Shown in pieces: positions 28,565 to 36,869 of a stretch of DNA of 55,991 nucleotides; the first letter of the stretch is position 1, and each line of letters begins with the position of its first letter. The notes under the pieces were generated by a model. That model saw only the letters and a program-made list of their open reading frames with translations. It did no database searches and was not told the origin of the DNA. The translations under genes were made by a program, and so were the position numbers. The stretch comes from Acetobacteraceae bacterium UBA6159. Lineage in GTDB: Bacteria > Pseudomonadota > Alphaproteobacteria > Acetobacterales > Acetobacteraceae. The stretch covers positions 6,696-62,686 of the forward strand of contig DIUL01000173.1 of the NCBI GenBank assembly GCA_002422345.1. The letters run 5' to 3'.

Positions 28565-29077
28565 ATGCGGCGTATCACGATGCTTGGCCTGTTGATCGCA
28601 CTCGGCGGCTGCGAGGGCCAGAACACCTGGGCGGACCTGCCCTTCACTACTGGCTCCAACCCGAACATGCCCCGGGGCGACAGCATCAACCTGCGCCGCG
28701 TGATGGGAACCGCCGTCGCGGTGAACCCGCTGGTGCCCGAGCCCGGTGACATCTGGCCCGGCCCGCCGCCGGAGATGCCGACGCTGCAGGATGTCGAGCG
28801 TGACTCGGGCATGGGATCGCGCATCCAGGGGGCCATGCCGACATCGGCCTCTCCGCCGCCCTCGTCCCTGGTGCCGAACACCACGCCGCCCGCGCGTGAT
28901 CCCACCGGTCGGATCGTGAACGCGCCGGGTGGGGCAGGTGTCACGTCGGGCGGAACGTCGGGGTACCAGACGACGACGACGCCGCGCGGATCGGCGATCA
29001 TCGTGCCGAACGGCAACGGGACCAGCACGATCATCCATCCGGACGGCCGGATCGAAACCGTCCCGACGCCGCGCTGA
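28565..29077 (+). CDS. Putative lipoprotein of unknown function
   Basis: A 170-residue protein with a short export signal: a basic start (MRRIT), a hydrophobic stretch LGLLIALGG and Cys at about position 17, consistent with a lipobox (LGGC). The mature part is Pro/Gly/Thr-rich and probably disordered, ending IIHPDGRIETVPTPR. No catalytic motif is visible. It lies between mobB and moaD with an 8-base gap to moaD (start 29085), but nothing links it to cofactor synthesis. ATG 28565 was chosen because it places the signal peptide at the N-terminus; a longer frame exists upstream. The gap 28400-28564 shows no other gene. Confidence 0.7.
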   Translation: MRRITMLGLLIALGGCEGQNTWADLPFTTGSNPNMPRGDSINLRRVMGTAVAVNPLVPEPGDIWPGPPPEMPTLQDVERDSGMGSRIQGAMPTSASPPPSSLVPNTTPPARDPTGRIVNAPGGAGVTSGGTSGYQTTTTPRGSAIIVPNGNGTSTIIHPDGRIETVPTPR

Positions 29078-29084
29078 CCGCCTG

Positions 29085-29348
29085 ATGACCCGGCCCACCA
29101 CCATCCTCTATTTCGCCTGGCTGCGGGAGCGGACCGGCGTGGCGCAGGAGGAGATCGTGCTGCCCGAGTCCGTGCGGACGGTCTCGGCGCTGGTCGACCT
29201 GCTGGCGGCGCGCGGCGCCGGCCACGCGGCCGCGTTCAGCAACCGGCGGACGGTGCGCTGCGCGGTGAACCAGGAGTTTGCCGACCCCTCGGCGCCGGTC
29301 GGTCCGGGGGATGAGGTCGCGTTCTTCCCCCCCGTGACCGGCGGCTAG
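29085..29348 (+). CDS. moaD: Molybdopterin synthase sulfur carrier subunit
   Basis: An 87-residue ubiquitin-fold protein ending in the diagnostic Gly-Gly (FPPVTGG), which becomes a thiocarboxylate and donates sulfur to precursor Z in complex with MoaE. The N-terminal ILYFAWLRERTGVAQEEI and the GDEVAFFPPV end are typical. The stop codon (TAG, 29346-29348) lies within the first bases of a MITE-like element that separates moaD from moaE. The ATG at 29085 follows the lipoprotein stop by 7 bases. Confidence 0.95.
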   Translation: MTRPTTILYFAWLRERTGVAQEEIVLPESVRTVSALVDLLAARGAGHAAAFSNRRTVRCAVNQEFADPSAPVGPGDEVAFFPPVTGG

Positions 29349-29449
29349 AGCGGTCTGACCATGACTGGAAACGGCAAACCGCTGTAGCTCTTTATTTTGT
29401 CGCATGATTCACACGCTGTTACGTTCCGCTCAGCGTGATCATGCTCTAG
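29345..29449. mobile_element. MITE-like palindromic element between moaD and moaE
   Basis: A 105-base A/T-richer insert bounded by perfect inverted ends, CTAGAGC (29345-29351) and GCTCTAG (29443-29449). Internal matches such as AGCGGT...ACCGCT-like segments and GATCATGCTCTAG resemble a short non-autonomous repeat found in many alphaproteobacterial genomes (recollection, not a search). It has no coding capacity. Its left end supplies the moaD stop codon, and moaE has its own GGAGG site just beyond the right end. Confidence 0.65.
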
Positions 29450-29462
29450 GACGGAGGCGACC

Positions 29463-29939
29463 ATGGCGCGCATCCGCGTGCAGACCGAGGATTTCGACAC
29501 CGGCGCCGAAATCGCCGCGCTGACGGCCGGGCGGACGGATATCGGCGGGATCGGCGTGTTCATCGGCACGGTGCGGGACAATCCAGGGGCGCACGAACCG
29601 GGGTCTCCGGCCGTGACCGCCCTGACGCTGGAACATTACCCCGGCATGACCGAGCGGGCGATCGGCAAGATCATTGCCCAGGCCGAGGAGCGCTGGCCGC
29701 TGCTCGGCTGCACCGTGATCCACCGCGTCGGCACGATGTGGGCCGGAGAGAACATCGTCCTGGTCATCGCCGCCTCGTCCCACCGCCAGGCGGCGCTGGA
29801 CGCGACGGCGTTCCTGATCGACTGGCTGAAAACCAAGGCCCCGTTCTGGAAGCGCGAGGATTTCGCCTCGGGCGAGGGGGCCTGGGTGGAGGCACGGGAA
29901 GCCGATGACGCCGCCGCGGCGCGGTGGGGGGCGGCGTGA
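29463..29939 (+). CDS. moaE: Molybdopterin synthase catalytic subunit
   Basis: A 158-residue MoaE, which transfers sulfur from thiocarboxylated MoaD to precursor Z. Conserved stretches are GIGVFIGTVRDN near residue 38, LTLEHYPGMTERAIGKI, and WPLLGCTVIHRVGTMWAGENIVLV, followed by KTKAPFWKRE holding the catalytic Lys residues. A GGAGG ribosome site lies 5-9 bases before the ATG. The MITE-like element separates it from moaD, so the synthase subunits are no longer directly adjacent. Confidence 0.96.
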   Translation: MARIRVQTEDFDTGAEIAALTAGRTDIGGIGVFIGTVRDNPGAHEPGSPAVTALTLEHYPGMTERAIGKIIAQAEERWPLLGCTVIHRVGTMWAGENIVLVIAASSHRQAALDATAFLIDWLKTKAPFWKREDFASGEGAWVEAREADDAAAARWGAA

Positions 29940-29989
29940 GGTTGGGGCGCACGCTCTTTCTGAAGCGGGGAGGAGCGGGCGACGTTTTT

Positions 29990-30158
29990 CTCCCCCTCCC
30001 CTTGAGGGAGGGGGCCGGGGGGAGGGGGCTTCGCGGCACCGGCCGTTCGGTTTTTCCCCCCATCGCATTTCGGGAGAGGGGCGGAGGACGGAGTCTCCAT
30101 CCCCAGTCCCGTGCCGCGATACCCCCCACCCCAACCCTCCCCCTCAAGGGGGGAGGGA
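29990..30158. repeat. Inverted pair of CCCCTTGAGGGG repeats
   Basis: The gap 29940-30199 has no gene. It holds a forward unit (29990-30045, with trailing GCGGCACCGG) and an inverted unit (30107-30158, with leading CCGTGCCGCG). The spacer between them is about 60 bases. The tail motif GCGGCACGG is conserved with the copies at 20054, 39661, 43976 and 48471, so the element is longer than the hairpin. Confidence 0.8.
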
Positions 30159-30199
30159 GTGCAGATGCATGGCTCCCGGCCCCAACCCCCTGACCCGGC

Positions 30200-31156
30200 A
30201 TGGAAGACTCCCTCCCGGCTGAATTCTCCCTGATCGTCCGGCATTTCCGTCCCCTGGCCGGACCGGGGGCGCTGGAGCTGCGCGACGACGCGGCCGAACT
30301 CGTCCCGCCGGCGGGGCGGCATCTGGTGCTGACGGCCGATGCCATGGTCGCGGGGGTGCATTTCCTCCCCGATGACCCGCCCGACCTGATCGGGCAGAAG
30401 CTGCTGCGGGTGAACCTCTCGGACCTGGCGGCCAAGGGCGCGGTGCCCCTCGGCTACCTGATGACTGTGTCCTGCCCCCGTGGCACGCCCGATGCCTGGT
30501 ACGCCGCCTTCGCCGCCGGCCTCGCGCGGGACCAGGTCACTTACGGGATCACCCTGCTGGGCGGCGATACGACCTCCACCCCCGGCCCGATTTCCCTGTC
30601 CCTGACCGCGATCGGCCATATCGCGCCGGGGCAGGGGGTGCATCGCTTCGGCGCGAGCGCGGGGGACGGCATCTGGGTCACCGGTACGATCGGCGACGGC
30701 GCGCTGGGGTTGCAGGTGGCCCTCGGCAAGCTGGCCGACCCGACGGGGTTCCTGCTGGACCGCTATCGCCTGCCGCGTCCGCGCGTGGGGCTGGCGATCG
30801 GCGGCGTGGCCTCGGCCGGGATGGATGTGTCGGACGGGCTGGTGCAGGACCTCGGCCATATCTGTCGCGCCAGCGGCCTGACGGCGGAACTGGACGCGGC
30901 CCGCGTGCCCTTGTCGGACCAGGCGCGCGCCGCGGGGCCGGAGTGGCTGGAAACCTGCCTGACCGGAGGGGACGACTACGAGGTCCTGATGGCCGTCCCG
31001 CCGGCCCGAGAGGGCGCCCTGCGCGCCGTGGCCCGCGCCGCGGACATTCCGGTTACCCGGATCGGTGCCTTTCATTCCGGTCCCGGCCGGGTCATGCTGC
31101 GCGATGCCGCCGGCAACCCCCTCGAGCTGAAGAAGGGGGGCTGGAGTCACTTCTGA
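30200..31156 (+). CDS. thiL: Thiamine-monophosphate kinase
   Basis: A 318-residue kinase that converts thiamine phosphate to thiamine pyrophosphate with ATP. It belongs to the AIR synthase/PurM superfamily. Typical motifs are RDDAAELVP, TADAMVAGVHFLP (metal-binding Asp), LRVNLSDLAAKGAVPLGYL, GGDTTSTPG, VTGTIGDGALGL and SDGLVQDLGHI near residue 213. The length is normal. ATG 30200 gives the family N-terminus (EFSLIVRHF). In many alphaproteobacteria thiL follows nusB; here it is next to moaE and an MFS gene. Confidence 0.95.
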   Translation: MEDSLPAEFSLIVRHFRPLAGPGALELRDDAAELVPPAGRHLVLTADAMVAGVHFLPDDPPDLIGQKLLRVNLSDLAAKGAVPLGYLMTVSCPRGTPDAWYAAFAAGLARDQVTYGITLLGGDTTSTPGPISLSLTAIGHIAPGQGVHRFGASAGDGIWVTGTIGDGALGLQVALGKLADPTGFLLDRYRLPRPRVGLAIGGVASAGMDVSDGLVQDLGHICRASGLTAELDAARVPLSDQARAAGPEWLETCLTGGDDYEVLMAVPPAREGALRAVARAADIPVTRIGAFHSGPGRVMLRDAAGNPLELKKGGWSHF

Positions 31157-31186
31157 CCTCCGACCTTCCAAGGGAAACGCGCGCCG

Positions 31187-32362
31187 ATGAACAGGAATGT
31201 GTGGCTGCTGTTCGCCTGCCAGGCGATGCTGCATGCCGTGATGGCCGGCCAGACGATCATGGCCTCCCTGATCGGCTACCAGCTTTCCGGCAGCGCGTTG
31301 AACACCCTGCCGATGGCGATCCAGATGGTCTCGGTCATGTGCTCCTCGGTCGTCGCGAGCTGGGCGTTCACCCGCTTCGGCCGCAAGAAGGGGTTCTGGC
31401 TGGCCTGTGCGATCATGTTCACCGGCAGCCTGACCTTCGCCGCGGGGGTCTACCTCAAGTTCTTCCCGCTGTATTGCCTGGGCGCGATCCCGGCCGGCAT
31501 CGGCTTCGGCATGTCGCATCATCTGCGCTTCGCCGCGGCCGAGGTGGCGGCGCCCGAGGCCAAGGCGCGCGCCATCTCCCTCGTCATGGCCGGCGGCGTG
31601 CTGTCGGCGATCGTCGGGCCCGAGATGGTCAAGCAGACGCATGACCTGATCACCAACTTCATGTTCCTGGCGACCTATCTGTACCTGCCCGTGCTGCCGA
31701 TGATCGCCGCGGTTCTGCTGTACTATACCGAATTGCCGCCGGCTCCGCCCAAGGCGACCGGAGAGCCCGTGCCCTTCCGCGACATCATCGCCCGCCCGAA
31801 CTTCGTGACGGCGGTGGTGGCGTCCCTGGTCGGCTATGGGACGATGAACCTGCTGATGGCCTCGACCCCGCTGGAGATGATGCTGTGCGGCTTCGGCGTC
31901 GCGGCCAGCGCCGAGGTGATCCGGGCGCACTCCGTGGCGATGTATGCGCCGGGCTTCGTGACCGGGCGGCTGATCCAGAAATTCGGCATCCACCAGATCA
32001 TCCTGACCGGGGCGCTGCTGACGACCGGAGCGGTGGTGCTGAACCTGGCGATCCCGTCGCTGTTCTGGACGTTCTTCATCGCGCTGGCGATCCTGGGGGT
32101 CGGCTGGAACTTCATGTTCGTCGGCGGCACGACGATGCTGACCACGGCCTATGCGGCGCGGGAGCGGGTGAAGGTCCAGGCCACGCACGACTTCATCGTC
32201 TTCGCGAACGTGGCGATGACGGCCCTGACCTCGGGCGTGATCGAGGCGCTGTGGGGCTATCGCGCCCTGAACCTGACGGTCCTGCCCCCCGTGATCATCG
32301 CAACCGCGGTCGTCACCTGGCACTGGATGACCAAGGCGAGGCGGGAGCCGGCGGCGGCGTAA
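31187..32362 (+). CDS. Major facilitator superfamily transporter
   Basis: A 391-residue polytopic membrane protein with about twelve hydrophobic helices in two halves. The loop SWAFTRFGRKKGFW between helices 2 and 3 matches the MFS motif A (R-x-G-R-K/R). A long cytoplasmic loop near residue 190 (PPAPPKATGEP) separates the halves. It starts 30 bases after thiL. The substrate is unknown. A link to thiamine uptake is only suggested by position. Confidence 0.88.
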   Translation: MNRNVWLLFACQAMLHAVMAGQTIMASLIGYQLSGSALNTLPMAIQMVSVMCSSVVASWAFTRFGRKKGFWLACAIMFTGSLTFAAGVYLKFFPLYCLGAIPAGIGFGMSHHLRFAAAEVAAPEAKARAISLVMAGGVLSAIVGPEMVKQTHDLITNFMFLATYLYLPVLPMIAAVLLYYTELPPAPPKATGEPVPFRDIIARPNFVTAVVASLVGYGTMNLLMASTPLEMMLCGFGVAASAEVIRAHSVAMYAPGFVTGRLIQKFGIHQIILTGALLTTGAVVLNLAIPSLFWTFFIALAILGVGWNFMFVGGTTMLTTAYAARERVKVQATHDFIVFANVAMTALTSGVIEALWGYRALNLTVLPPVIIATAVVTWHWMTKARREPAAA

Positions 32363-32430
32363 CAGCGCGCTCTGGCCAATCCCGCCCATTCGGGGGATCA
32401 TCCCGGCAAAGGGACACCCAGGAGGAAACC

Positions 32431-33609
32431 ATGGCCGGAACCGGCAAGCTCGCGCTCTATGCCAATGTCGGGCCGCGCCTGACGCACTACGACGTCGATG
32501 TCGACGCCGCCACGCTGACCCGGCGCGACACCGTCACCCTGCCGGCCAATGTCCAGTACGCCTGGCCGCACGCCAACCGACGCTTCCTGTATGTGGCGAG
32601 CAGCGACGGCGCGTCAGGTGTCGGCGGACGAACCGGCCAAAACCACCACGTCTCGGCTTTGGCCATCGATCCCGCCACCGGTGCCCTGTCGCCGCATGGT
32701 GCCCCGGTCTCCCTGCCCAGCCGCCCCATCCACATGGCGACCGACATCCCCTCCGAGCACATCCTGGTTGCCTTCAACCACCCGGGCGCCGCGCGGGTCT
32801 ATCGGGTCAATCCCGACTTCTCGGCGGGGCCCGAGGTCGTGCCCCCCAGCCCGGTCGATGCGGGTATCTTCCCGCACCAGATCCTCGCCACGCCCGACAA
32901 CCGTCTGGTCCTGGTGCCGGCCCGCGGCCATGACAGCCAGCCCCGCAAGCCCGAGGAGCCGGGCACGCTGATGGTCTACCGGTTCGAGAATGGCGGCCTG
33001 ACCCCGCTCGCCTCCCCGGCGCCCGGCGGTGGCTATGGGTTCGGGCCGCGGCATCTGGACTTCCATCCGACCCGGCCGTGGATCTATGTCTCGCTGGAGC
33101 GGCAGAACGCCGTCGATCTGTTCGAGCGGGATGGCGACACGATCGCCCCGATGCCCCGCTTCCGGGAGAACACCCTGGCGCGCCCGCACATGCCGAACAT
33201 CCACCAGATGGTGGGCACGGTGCATGTCCACCCGAACGGGCGGACGGTCTATGTCGCCAACCGCGCCTCCGGCACCACCACGGTCAACGGGCGGGCGCTG
33301 TTCGCGGGCGGAGAGAATTCGATCGCGGTGTTCTCGATCGACCAGGACACCGGCCGGCCTCGGCTCATCCAGCACGCCGATACCCAGGGCATCCACCCCC
33401 GCACCTTCCATATCGACCCGAGCGGGCGGCTGATGGTGGTGGCCCATATCATGGGCCTCGACGTGCTGGAGGGCGACCAGGTGCGCCACGTCCCAACCCG
33501 CCTGTCACTGTTCCGCATCGCCGATGATGGGACGCTGGGCTTCGTCCGCGCCTACGACATCGACAGCGGGGATGAGACCCAGTGGTGGATGGGCATGGTC
33601 AGCTACTGA
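32431..33609 (+). CDS. Lactonase family beta-propeller protein (YbhE/Pgl-like)
   Basis: A 392-residue seven-bladed beta-propeller of the lactonase family that includes 6-phosphogluconolactonase YbhE and carboxymuconate lactonizing enzymes. Repeated blade motifs are visible: RFLYVASSD, ILVAFNHPGAARVYRV, RLVLVPARGHDS, GFGPRHLDFHPTRPWIYVSLE and VHVHPNGRTVYVANRASG. ATG 32431 was chosen because AGGAGG lies at about 32420-32425 and the longer frame upstream overlaps the MFS gene. No signal peptide is apparent, so the protein is probably cytoplasmic. The natural lactone substrate is unknown. Confidence 0.87.
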   Translation: MAGTGKLALYANVGPRLTHYDVDVDAATLTRRDTVTLPANVQYAWPHANRRFLYVASSDGASGVGGRTGQNHHVSALAIDPATGALSPHGAPVSLPSRPIHMATDIPSEHILVAFNHPGAARVYRVNPDFSAGPEVVPPSPVDAGIFPHQILATPDNRLVLVPARGHDSQPRKPEEPGTLMVYRFENGGLTPLASPAPGGGYGFGPRHLDFHPTRPWIYVSLERQNAVDLFERDGDTIAPMPRFRENTLARPHMPNIHQMVGTVHVHPNGRTVYVANRASGTTTVNGRALFAGGENSIAVFSIDQDTGRPRLIQHADTQGIHPRTFHIDPSGRLMVVAHIMGLDVLEGDQVRHVPTRLSLFRIADDGTLGFVRAYDIDSGDETQWWMGMVSY

Positions 33610-33615
33610 CCCTGC

Positions 33616-35037
33616 CTACCGCACGCCGCTCGGCCACAGCACGACCCGGAGCGTCTGCACCAGGATCACGACGTCGAACAGGATCGAGAAGTTCTTCACG
33701 TAATACAGGTCGTAGCTCAGCTTCGACCGCGCGTCGTCGACCGAGGCGCCATAGGGGTAGTTGATCTGCGCCCAGCCGGTCAGGCCGGCCTTGACCAGAT
33801 GCCGCTCATTATAAAGCGGTATCTGCGCGGCCAGTTCCTTGACGAAGATCGGGCGTTCCGGTCGGGGACCGACGAAGGACATCTCCCCCTTCAGGATGTT
33901 CACAAGTTGCGGCAGTTCATCGATGCGGGACCGGCGGAGGAACAGGCCCACTTTGGTGATGCGGTTGTCCTGCTGGGCGGCCCAGACGGCGCCGGATTTC
34001 TCGGCATCCACCCGCATCGTCCGCAGCTTCATGATCCAGAAGATGCGCCCGTCGCGGGTGACGCGTTCCTGGCGATACAGGATCGGCCCCGGTCCCTCCA
34101 TCCGGATCGCGGCCATCGCGGCGGCCAGCAGCGGGGCGGTCAGCAGCAGCACGAGCAGGCTCATGATCAGGTCGAACAGCCGCTTCAGCGACCGGTCCAG
34201 CGCGCTGAAGGTGAAACCGTCGGAGAACACGAGCCAGCCCAGTTCCATCCGCTTGAGGTCGATCCGGCGGATCTCCTTCTCGACGAAGCTGAGGTACTGG
34301 ACGATCGGGAAGCCGGCCTTTCGGCAGTCCAGAAGCCGCTGCAGGTCCATGCCCCTGCGGTCATCGGGGGCGACGACGATCTGGTCGGCCTCGGTCAGGC
34401 GGGCCGCGGCCAGGACGTCGATCGAGTCGCCCTCCAGGATTCGGACGGTCGGGTCCTCGGCCAGGCGGGGGTCGACCTCACCGAGGGCCGGTTCATGCAG
34501 GAAGGCGATGTCGTAGTGCAGGCTGCTGCCTTCCCGCATCAGCATGTGGCGCAGGTCCCAGGCGCGGGCGCCGGCGCCCACCACCAGCAGATGGCGGCGC
34601 AGCATCCGATGGCGCAGCATGAAGGACACCAGGACCCGGGCCGCGAAGGCCGAGAGGGTGAAGCAGACCGAGGCGAGGGCGAAGACCAGCGCCTGGTCCC
34701 GCCCGCCGAGCGGCACGATTTCGCTGCTGACGAAGGCCGGAATGGTCGAGAAAATGGCCGAGGCCGAACAGCCCATCCCGACCACGAGCGGCACGCGTGA
34801 CAGGGAGCGTCCGGTTTCGATCAGCGCATCGCGCCGATAAAGGCCCATTGCGTAGAGCACGAGCAGGTTGGCGATGGGGTAGAGATAGCCGCGGATATCG
34901 TCGGGCGGGACGAACAGCGTCAGGAAATCCGGCCGGCTGATCCACAGCACCACGGGCCAGGCGGCGATCACGAACACCACGTCCAGCAGGAACAGGGCCG
35001 TGCCGGTCGTGCTCGTGGGGCGATTGAGCCACTTCAT
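33616..35037 (-). CDS. Polyprenyl-phosphate sugar transferase (EpsB2-like, PEP-CTERM-associated type)
   Basis: A 473-residue bitopic/polytopic protein that starts exopolysaccharide synthesis by moving a sugar-1-phosphate to undecaprenyl phosphate. Four N-terminal hydrophobic helices precede a CoA-binding-like Rossmann region (HLLVVGAGARAWDLRHML). The C-terminal catalytic domain has LKRLFDLIMSLLVLLL, EGPGPILYRQERV, FWIMKLRTMR, RSRIDELPQLVNILKGEMSF and GLTGWAQINYPYGASV. This layout matches the TIGR03013 family linked to PEP-CTERM/exosortase systems, but no exosortase gene is in the window. The ATG at 35037 gives the expected start (MKWLNRP). The gap 35038-35242 shows no gene. Confidence 0.9.
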   Translation of the reverse strand: MKWLNRPTSTTGTALFLLDVVFVIAAWPVVLWISRPDFLTLFVPPDDIRGYLYPIANLLVLYAMGLYRRDALIETGRSLSRVPLVVGMGCSASAIFSTIPAFVSSEIVPLGGRDQALVFALASVCFTLSAFAARVLVSFMLRHRMLRRHLLVVGAGARAWDLRHMLMREGSSLHYDIAFLHEPALGEVDPRLAEDPTVRILEGDSIDVLAAARLTEADQIVVAPDDRRGMDLQRLLDCRKAGFPIVQYLSFVEKEIRRIDLKRMELGWLVFSDGFTFSALDRSLKRLFDLIMSLLVLLLTAPLLAAAMAAIRMEGPGPILYRQERVTRDGRIFWIMKLRTMRVDAEKSGAVWAAQQDNRITKVGLFLRRSRIDELPQLVNILKGEMSFVGPRPERPIFVKELAAQIPLYNERHLVKAGLTGWAQINYPYGASVDDARSKLSYDLYYVKNFSILFDVVILVQTLRVVLWPSGVR

Positions 35038-35242
35038 CGCCCGCCCCCCACCATCGCGAGGGCGCACATGGGGCCGTCCGGCGGGGGCCAGCCGCCCCAT
35101 TGGCGTGCTCGGGATCGTTCGGCTGGGCTGGGCATCCGGGATTCAGCCTGGATGCCGTGGGACGCTGGGATGGGTCATTCGTTGCAGGATGGTTCGGTGT
35201 CCTATCGCGTGCAACAGCTATCACCAATTTACTGCGATTGCG

Positions 35243-36199
35243 TCAGGAAATTGACTCTCGGCCCATCTCCAGGAACTTTTCCCGCCGCCGAGTGCGGAGG
35301 GCGACGCTGTCGGTGCCGAGGATGGAAAGCAGGGCTTCCTGGATCGCCTGGTCCACGGCCGTGATCGCGGCTTGGGAATCCCGCTGGGCGCCGCCCAGGG
35401 GTTCGGCGACGATGGTATCCACCAGCCGCAGTTTCTTCAGGTCCTCGGCTGTCAGGCGCAGCGCCTCGGCCGCGACGGGTGCCTGCGCCTGGTCGCGCCA
35501 GAGGATGGAGGCACAACCCTCGGGCGAAATCACCGAGTAGATTGCGTGCTCCATCATCAGCACCTTGTCGCCGGCACCCAGAGCGATGGCCCCGCCCGAG
35601 CCGCCTTCGCCGATGACGGTGGCGATCAGGGGGACGGGGGCTTCCAGGCAGGCTTCGATCGAGCGTGCGATGGCTTCCGCCTGGCCGCGTGCCTCGGCGT
35701 CGATGCCGGGGAAGGCGCCGGCGGTGTCGATGAAGGTCAGGATGGGCAGGCCGAAGCGGCCGGCGAATTCGATCAGGCGGCGGGCTTTCCGGTAGCCTTC
35801 GGGGCGGGCCATGCCGAAGTTGTGTTTGACGCGGCTTTCGGTGTCGGCGCCCTTTTCGGTGCCGAGGACGACGACCGAGCGGCCGTGGTAGCGCCCCATC
35901 CCGCCGAGCACGGCGGCGTCGTCGGCGAAGGCGCGGTCGCCGGCCATGGGGGTGAACTCGGTGATCAGGGCGCGGATGTAGTCGCTGGCCTTGGGCCGGT
36001 CGGGGTGGCGGGCGACCTGGGTTTTCTGCCAGGGCGTGAGCTTGGCGTAGGTCGCGCGGAGCTGGCGGTCGGCGACGACGGTCAGGCGCGCGACCTCATC
36101 GGCGATATTGATCCCGTTGGGCTCCGACATCCGCCGGAGCTCCTCGATCTTGCCTTCCAGTTCGGCGATTGGCTTTTCGAAGTCGAGGAAGTGGCGCAT
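35243..36199 (-). CDS. accA: Acetyl-CoA carboxylase carboxyltransferase subunit alpha
   Basis: A 318-residue AccA, which with AccD transfers carboxyl from biotin to acetyl-CoA to make malonyl-CoA, the first step of fatty acid synthesis. Characteristic stretches are LDFEKPIAELEGKIEELR at the N-terminus, LTPWQKTQVARHPDRP, TFIDTAGAFPGIDAEARGQAEAIA and IGEGGSGGAIALGAGDKVLM, which hold the oxyanion and CoA sites. The length is standard. In alphaproteobacteria accA is typically near xerD and aroK, as here, with a Uma2 gene inserted between. Confidence 0.97.
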   Translation of the reverse strand: MRHFLDFEKPIAELEGKIEELRRMSEPNGINIADEVARLTVVADRQLRATYAKLTPWQKTQVARHPDRPKASDYIRALITEFTPMAGDRAFADDAAVLGGMGRYHGRSVVVLGTEKGADTESRVKHNFGMARPEGYRKARRLIEFAGRFGLPILTFIDTAGAFPGIDAEARGQAEAIARSIEACLEAPVPLIATVIGEGGSGGAIALGAGDKVLMMEHAIYSVISPEGCASILWRDQAQAPVAAEALRLTAEDLKKLRLVDTIVAEPLGGAQRDSQAAITAVDQAIQEALLSILGTDSVALRTRRREKFLEMGRESIS

Positions 36200-36278
36200 G
36201 GGGCGGGGCCTTTAGCATGATTCACGGGGAGGGGAAGACCCACGACGCGCGGGGCGGGAATGTGATATGGGGTGGCGC

Positions 36279-36869
36279 ATGAGCGAAGCTGTTCGGGCCA
36301 TGACCGCGGAGGCGTTTCTGGACTGGTGTTTGGGCCAGGAAGGGCGGTGGGAACTGGTGGATGGCGTGCCTGTCGCGATGGCGGGGGCGCGACGCGGGCA
36401 CGATCTTGTCGTCGTCAATGCGCTGACATCGCTGCGCCCCGCGTTGCGCGGCGGGCCGTGCCAGCCCTTTACCGGGGATTTCGCGGTCCGAATTCCGAAT
36501 GGCAATATCAGGCGGCCGGATGTTGGGGTTGATTGCGGGCCGGTTGATCTGAATGGCCTGACCGCGACCGATCCGCGCTTGGTGATCGAGGTCCTGTCGC
36601 CCTCCACCCGCACCTTCGATGCCATCGGGAAGTTGCGCGAATACCAGCGTGTCTCCGGCCTGCTGCATATCATCCTGGTCGATCCAGACGAGCCGCGGGT
36701 CTGGCATTGGCGCCGCCCCGCCGGCGGTTCCTGGTCCGACCTGCTGCTGGAGGGGTTGGACGCGGTGGTCGAACTGCCGGAACTCGGCGCGACCCTGGCG
36801 CTGCGGGACTTGTATGAGGGGCTAACCTTCAGGCATCGCCTGCATCCGGTGCCTGAACCGCCGGCATAG
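36279..36869 (+). CDS. Uma2 family endonuclease-like protein (DUF820)
   Basis: A 196-residue protein of the Uma2/DUF820 family, which has a PD-(D/E)XK nuclease fold and is usually of unknown role. The expected active-site elements are visible: GRWELVDGVPVAMAGARRGHD, RRPDVGVDCGP and LVIEVLSPSTRTFD followed by GKLREYQRVSGLLHIILVDP (E-x-K-like and late Lys/Tyr). ATG 36279 was preferred over 36267. It is divergent from accA, and its last 41 bases overlap the 3' end of convergent xerD. Such genes are often patchily distributed, which suggests it was inserted into the accA-xerD order. Confidence 0.88.
   Translation: MSEAVRAMTAEAFLDWCLGQEGRWELVDGVPVAMAGARRGHDLVVVNALTSLRPALRGGPCQPFTGDFAVRIPNGNIRRPDVGVDCGPVDLNGLTATDPRLVIEVLSPSTRTFDAIGKLREYQRVSGLLHIILVDPDEPRVWHWRRPAGGSWSDLLLEGLDAVVELPELGATLALRDLYEGLTFRHRLHPVPEPPA

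Noticed and set aside
29636..32401. Long minus-strand frame opposite moaE, thiL and the MFS gene
   Set aside because: It runs through palindromic repeats and is opposite clear genes; no domain is recognisable.
33616..35037. PEP-CTERM/exosortase cluster
   Set aside because: Only the sugar transferase is present; no exosortase, PEP-CTERM protein or other polysaccharide gene adjoins it.
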